From: Linanthus parryae
Lineage: Eukaryota; Streptophyta; Magnoliopsida; Ericales; Polemoniaceae
DNA length: 64,000 nt
Direction: 5' to 3'
Assembly (NCBI GenBank): GCA_023055425.1
Contig: JALGPY010000009.1
Span: 17,735,775 to 17,799,774, forward strand
The first letter of the stretch is position 1. Every line of letters starts with the position of its first letter. A program made the position numbers and the translations under genes. Shown piece after piece: positions 60,484 through 64,000 of this stretch. The notes beneath the pieces were generated by a model that saw only the letters and a program-made list of their open reading frames with translations, was not told where the DNA came from and ran no database searches.

Positions 60484-62041
60484 TCTACTCTAGAGAAACA
60501 GCCAGAAGAACACGTGGCTAGTCCAAAGAAGTTGAAGAAAAATAAGCCTACAGCTACTGAAAAGGGAAAAGAAAAGTTTGTAGAATTTGAACAAGAGAAA
60601 AGAACTGGCAAAGAACTGCAGATCTATTCAGACAAGCCTCAATCCCCAGGTAAGAAACTTTCCAGCAAGTGGTTTATTTATCAATCCGCTGGAGGTTAGT
60701 GCTAGATGGTTTTGCTTCTAGACCAGTAGCCTATTGTAGATTGATTAGTGTCAACATGATGAAAACCATGAACCTGGAGTGTGTTAAGAGGCTGAAGAAA
60801 ATCTCTCTTTGGAAATTTTGAACCCTCATAAAGTTGCACCCTAGGCTTACAAGGCTTTTCTATCTGAATATGATGCAACTCAAAACAATTGTTAACCTGG
60901 TGATTCAATCCAAAGTGGTTGGGATTACAATGGATTTAGATCACTCTGAGTTTGCCAATGTATTAGGATGCCCAAAGAGATACAACACTGAAAACTATCC
61001 CAACAAATTTGAAGCTTTGAAATTGGCTAGAGAAGAATTCTTTCTACCTAATGTCTTTACCTCCTCTGAACAGTTAACACACTATGTGCTAACTGTTGAA
61101 GCCAAAATTTTGTTCACAATCTTGATGAGGTGTGTAGTGCCTAGGGAGAATTCAAAAGAGTTGCTGACTGACAAAGTATTATATTTGATGTATTTGATCA
61201 GGCATTGATATGAGATTGATCTTCCAACAATTCTGATGGAACACACGCTCTACTCCCAGACCAAAGAAAGAAAGCACCCTTTGCCTTATGCTAATCTGCT
61301 CTCTGCTTTCTTTCTTCACCTTGACTTTCCTACTGACAGAGAAGAAACTATTACCACTGGTTTTGGCATGCTTGATGAGAAAGCATTTGAGCGGATTAGT
61401 ATTGCGAAAACCAGTGAAGGGATATGGAAGTTATACTTTGATCTGTCTGAGAAGGATTTGCAATCCAATAAGTTTCCTAAAACCAAGGCCTTGACCCCTC
61501 CTTCAAACCTACCCTCTCAAACTCAACACCTATCAATGGTGGTTCAAAGACTTGGTATTCTTGAGAAGGATATGGATGAGCTGAAGGAAAATCAGCATGA
61601 TTTTGGCACTGAATTCAAGCAAGTAAAGTATATGGTTGAAAGTAACCTCAAGAGCATCAATGTACTTCATGTGGAAGAAGAGGTGCCTCAGGCTGCATAA
61701 GGATCAAAGAGGGTTACAAAAGGTTCAACCAAATATCTATTCAGTGAGCATACAACTCAGGATTAGGCTACAAGGGTGGTGGACAAAGGAAAACAAGCTG
61801 TTCAGGAACATGATGATGAAGAACAAGAACAAGTTGATGCTGACAGTCCAGACTCCGGGATGCAGATCAAGGATCTCAAGAAGAAGAAGAAGAAAGATGT
61901 CATTCCAGAGATAGTGACTAAAGAACAACTGTTTGAAGCAACTGGTGATGCTAGTGGCCATGCAGATCAGGAAGAACAACAAGATGGTAAGGATGATGAA
62001 GAAGATAGTGGAGAAGAAGATGCTGAGCCCAAGGGATACTG
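60484..62041 (+). pseudogene. Sirevirus envelope-like ORF, broken (copy 2)
   Basis: This is homologous to 2-1550. Open parts are 60514-60699, 60834-61208, 61236-61700 and 61776-62042, with stops and shifts between (for example near 60480, 60699, 61204 and 61700). It holds the same LGCPKRYNTENYP block, the coiled coil LGILEKDMDELKENQ, a shorter lysine run and an acidic tail ending DAEPKGY. Copies 1 and 2 carry mostly different breaks, so they decayed separately. Confidence 0.65.
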
Positions 62042-62420
62042 AGACCCATTTTTTTTTTCAAGGCCTTGAATCTCTATTCAAATTCTTGAAAATCTTTATC
62101 TTTTCAAAAACTTTTTTACTCAGTTTTCCAAATATTGATCCAATATTTTCTCATTTTGTTTTGATGAAAGTCAAAAAGGGGGAGAAATTAGGTGTTTATT
62201 TGTTTACTTTAAGTACTTTTTATCTGGTTTAGAGATTTGGTTTAGATCAATAGGGTTTGCTAGACATTGATGTGTTACATTGTTGAAATAAGTTGGATTA
62301 TTTGGGATATCCGGTTTTACAGTTTATTATCATGAATTCTTCTATGTTCTAATGATTATCTTTTGCAGAGAATCAGTTCCTTACAAGAATTTTGGTTTTG
62401 TCTTTCATCAAGGGGGAGAT

Positions 62421-62527
62421 TGTAAGTTCAGCCTATTTCAAAGGTTTGAAACAGCTTGTCTGTTTCAAGGCCTTGAAACTGCTATCAAGGGTTTGAAAAA
62501 AGTACAGCTGATACAGCATGAACTTAT
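62421..62527 (+). repeat. 3' LTR stub of Sirevirus copy 2
   Basis: It begins TGTAAGTTCAGCC after AGGGGGAGAT and matches 1920 to about 2010, then stops abruptly at GAACTTATA. Confidence 0.8.
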
Positions 62528-63211
62528 ACCTTGGTTTCTGGCACATATCACATCTATCACTCGATGCCTTATCTTTCCAGTACAACATACAGTCATTTGG
62601 GTAAGCATCATACTTCACGTAGTTGAAACCCAAAGACTTGTTAAACTTTTTTTGCTTCGTAAAATGATTGGCAAATTCCGACTCATTGGATATGCTTTTT
62701 TATCAGTTGTATGGTCTTATCAAATGCGACCTTTGGTAATCCATATAAACATTTATGTGCAATAACTGAACAACAAAAGATAATGTAGTGAAATCGGTGC
62801 ACTCCGGATACAACTCTCGCTCTGCATCCTCGAAGAGCTTAAAATATTTCTTAATATCCTCATCAGGCTCGAGATTTGACTACTCACTTTGCATTCCATT
62901 AAAAACTCAAATGTCTCATTCACCATACCAACCATGTCATCTCCAGAAATTGTATTCCCACTCCCCCCATCATTGACTTCATATGAGTCTCCATGGTTCA
63001 TCAATTTAGTATATGCAGCATAAAATCCATTGCAAATTATGTGCTTCCTCACGACTGAACGTGTTTCGTGAAAGCGAAATACATACTTTCGACAAGGGCA
63101 AGTAATTTGTGCATTCTCAGGCTTGTTTGCGTAGGAAAAATTCAGAAACTCATCACAGCCTTGTTCATATGACAAAATGCCTCTTTGTAAATTAATCCAA
63201 CTTTTATCCAT
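62528..63211 (-). pseudogene. CACTA transposase TNP2, N-terminal fragment
   Basis: From 63211 on the minus strand the protein starts MDKSWINLQRGILSYEQG and continues with CPCRKYVF and HIICNGFYAAYTKLMNHG, the transposase-associated zinc-like domain at the N-terminus of CACTA TNP2 proteins. Farther on, YPNDCMLYWKDKASSDRCD matches the conserved block before the catalytic domain, in another frame after breaks near 62760 and 62690. The catalytic domain is missing because the fragment ends at the Sirevirus LTR stub. TNP2 would bind and cut element ends. Confidence 0.78.
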
Positions 63212-63884
63212 TACAAACAGATGTTTGGGGCACACCTGACCTCTCTTACATAACCAATAAATAATTCCAAAAAATAGAATTTACATTAGCAATTTTTATA
63301 AAAAAAAACAGTCTAGTATATAAATAGCTTTACATAAAAAAATATGACACTTAATATAATTTAGTAGGCTAACTACTAAATTATAGCATACACATAACTC
63401 CAGTTACAAACACATAACTCCAACAAACACATATAGCACAGCAAATCAAAACTTCCCTTCAGTGATTTGGTGCAGATGCATGAAACAATGCATTACCAGC
63501 TTGGTTATATGCTAGTACTTCCCTTCTGATGTTGCTCATACAACATTAGAAGGTACAATTTTCCAATATTCAGAGCAACTAATCAAGGGAAAAAAACAGG
63601 AATAGCTTGGTTAGTTGCTAAAAGTGAATGAATAGTTTTCAATTTATCGTAAGCAATGTCTCGAATGTAATGTCTCAAACTAAAACCCTAAACAGACACA
63701 AACCCAAAAACTCTGAGAGATAGAGAGAGGGAGACTGAGACTGAGAGAGATACCAACCTCCAGAGAATCGCTCGAACCTGCAGTTACAATGTCTCGAGTG
63801 CACCAGAGAGTCGCTGTTCTAGGTTTCCTGCGTAGGAATTTGGGGATAATAAAATCCAGGTCACAAACATGCAGAGAGAGAGAG
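63212..63884 (-). other. 5' region of the CACTA transposase fragment
   Basis: AT-rich, probably leader and intron of the TNP2-like gene, with a CT-rich leader-like stretch at about 63700-63790 on the minus strand. No CACTA terminus seen. Confidence 0.4.
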
Positions 63885-64000
63885 TGTAATATTCCGTATT
63901 TATGTAAGGGTAGTTCCGTAATTTAAGACGCAAAGTTCAGTGTAAAATTTTCAAGAAATGATTTGAGAAATTACAGGAATTTAGATTTCGTTCGTTAAAG
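63885..64000 (+). repeat. Start of an LTR related to the base-layer family
   Basis: It begins TGTAATATTCCG after a GAGAGAGAG tract and aligns, diverged, with the minus-strand start of LTRs a-c. It runs off the window. Confidence 0.65.

Larger units (their letters stand above)
58010..62527 (+). mobile_element. Second Sirevirus-type Ty1/copia element, internally deleted
   Basis: This runs from late gag through protease and integrase, a collapsed polymerase region, the envelope-like ORF, two polypurine tracts and the first 107 bp of the 3' LTR. The left side abuts a Ty3 LTR end at 58009; the right side abuts a CACTA fragment at 62528. The 5' LTR and most of gag are missing. Confidence 0.82.

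Overview
This window is plant nuclear DNA, most likely from a eudicot angiosperm with a repeat-rich genome. The evidence is the repeat content: Ty1/copia elements (Sirevirus and Angela/BARE types), Ty3 elements (Tat and Athila types), CACTA, Mutator, Harbinger and Stowaway elements, and GT-AG introns. I see no rRNA, organelle or bacterial sequence. Only one compact gene looks like an ordinary host gene: a small secreted or membrane protein at 52511-52840 with its own TATA box. The species cannot be named from sequence alone.

Positions 1-46567 form one nested retrotransposon stack. The base is a minus-strand array of a coding-free LTR element with ~3.1 kb LTRs and only ~0.5 kb between them, arranged LTR (3126-4707), internal, LTR (33099-36232), internal, LTR (43743-46567). 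A Sirevirus (3' end at 1-3125) sits in the left LTR. A Tat-lineage Ty3 element (5083-32946) sits in the first internal domain with a recognisable AGCCC target duplication. A non-autonomous Athila-like element (36661-43742) sits in the right unit. The Tat element was itself hit by a young copia element (12451-20966), a 4.2 kb solo LTR (21124-25317, which carries a Mutator-like MITE) and a Harbinger-like MITE (31639-32172). Without these it is roughly 14.6 kb. It has decayed gag-pol on the plus strand, a hairpin-bearing tandem repeat 3' of pol, and a large antisense six-exon gene (26738-31068) before its 3' LTR.

Positions 46568-58009 hold DNA-transposon debris and the host-like gene. There is a CACTA terminus with a Stowaway inside, a Harbinger-like MITE, another Stowaway, a 1.3 kb Mutator element with ~115 bp TIRs and GC-rich, gene-like filling (Pack-MULE candidate), a locally duplicated segment, the small gene, a tRNA-like SINE, and an 845 bp chimeric tandem repeat that joins an RNase H-like fragment to half of a foldback element.

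Positions 58010-64000 hold a second, internally deleted Sirevirus in which a pol remnant runs in frame into the envelope-like ORF. This is followed by a CACTA TNP2 transposase fragment (minus strand) and the start of an LTR distantly related to the base family.

The most unusual content is the antisense multi-exon gene in the Tat element, the hairpin tandem repeat that received two independent insertions at adjacent bases, and the 845 bp chimeric tandem. Lesion counts, LTR differences and ages were made by eye and are approximate. No search was run.
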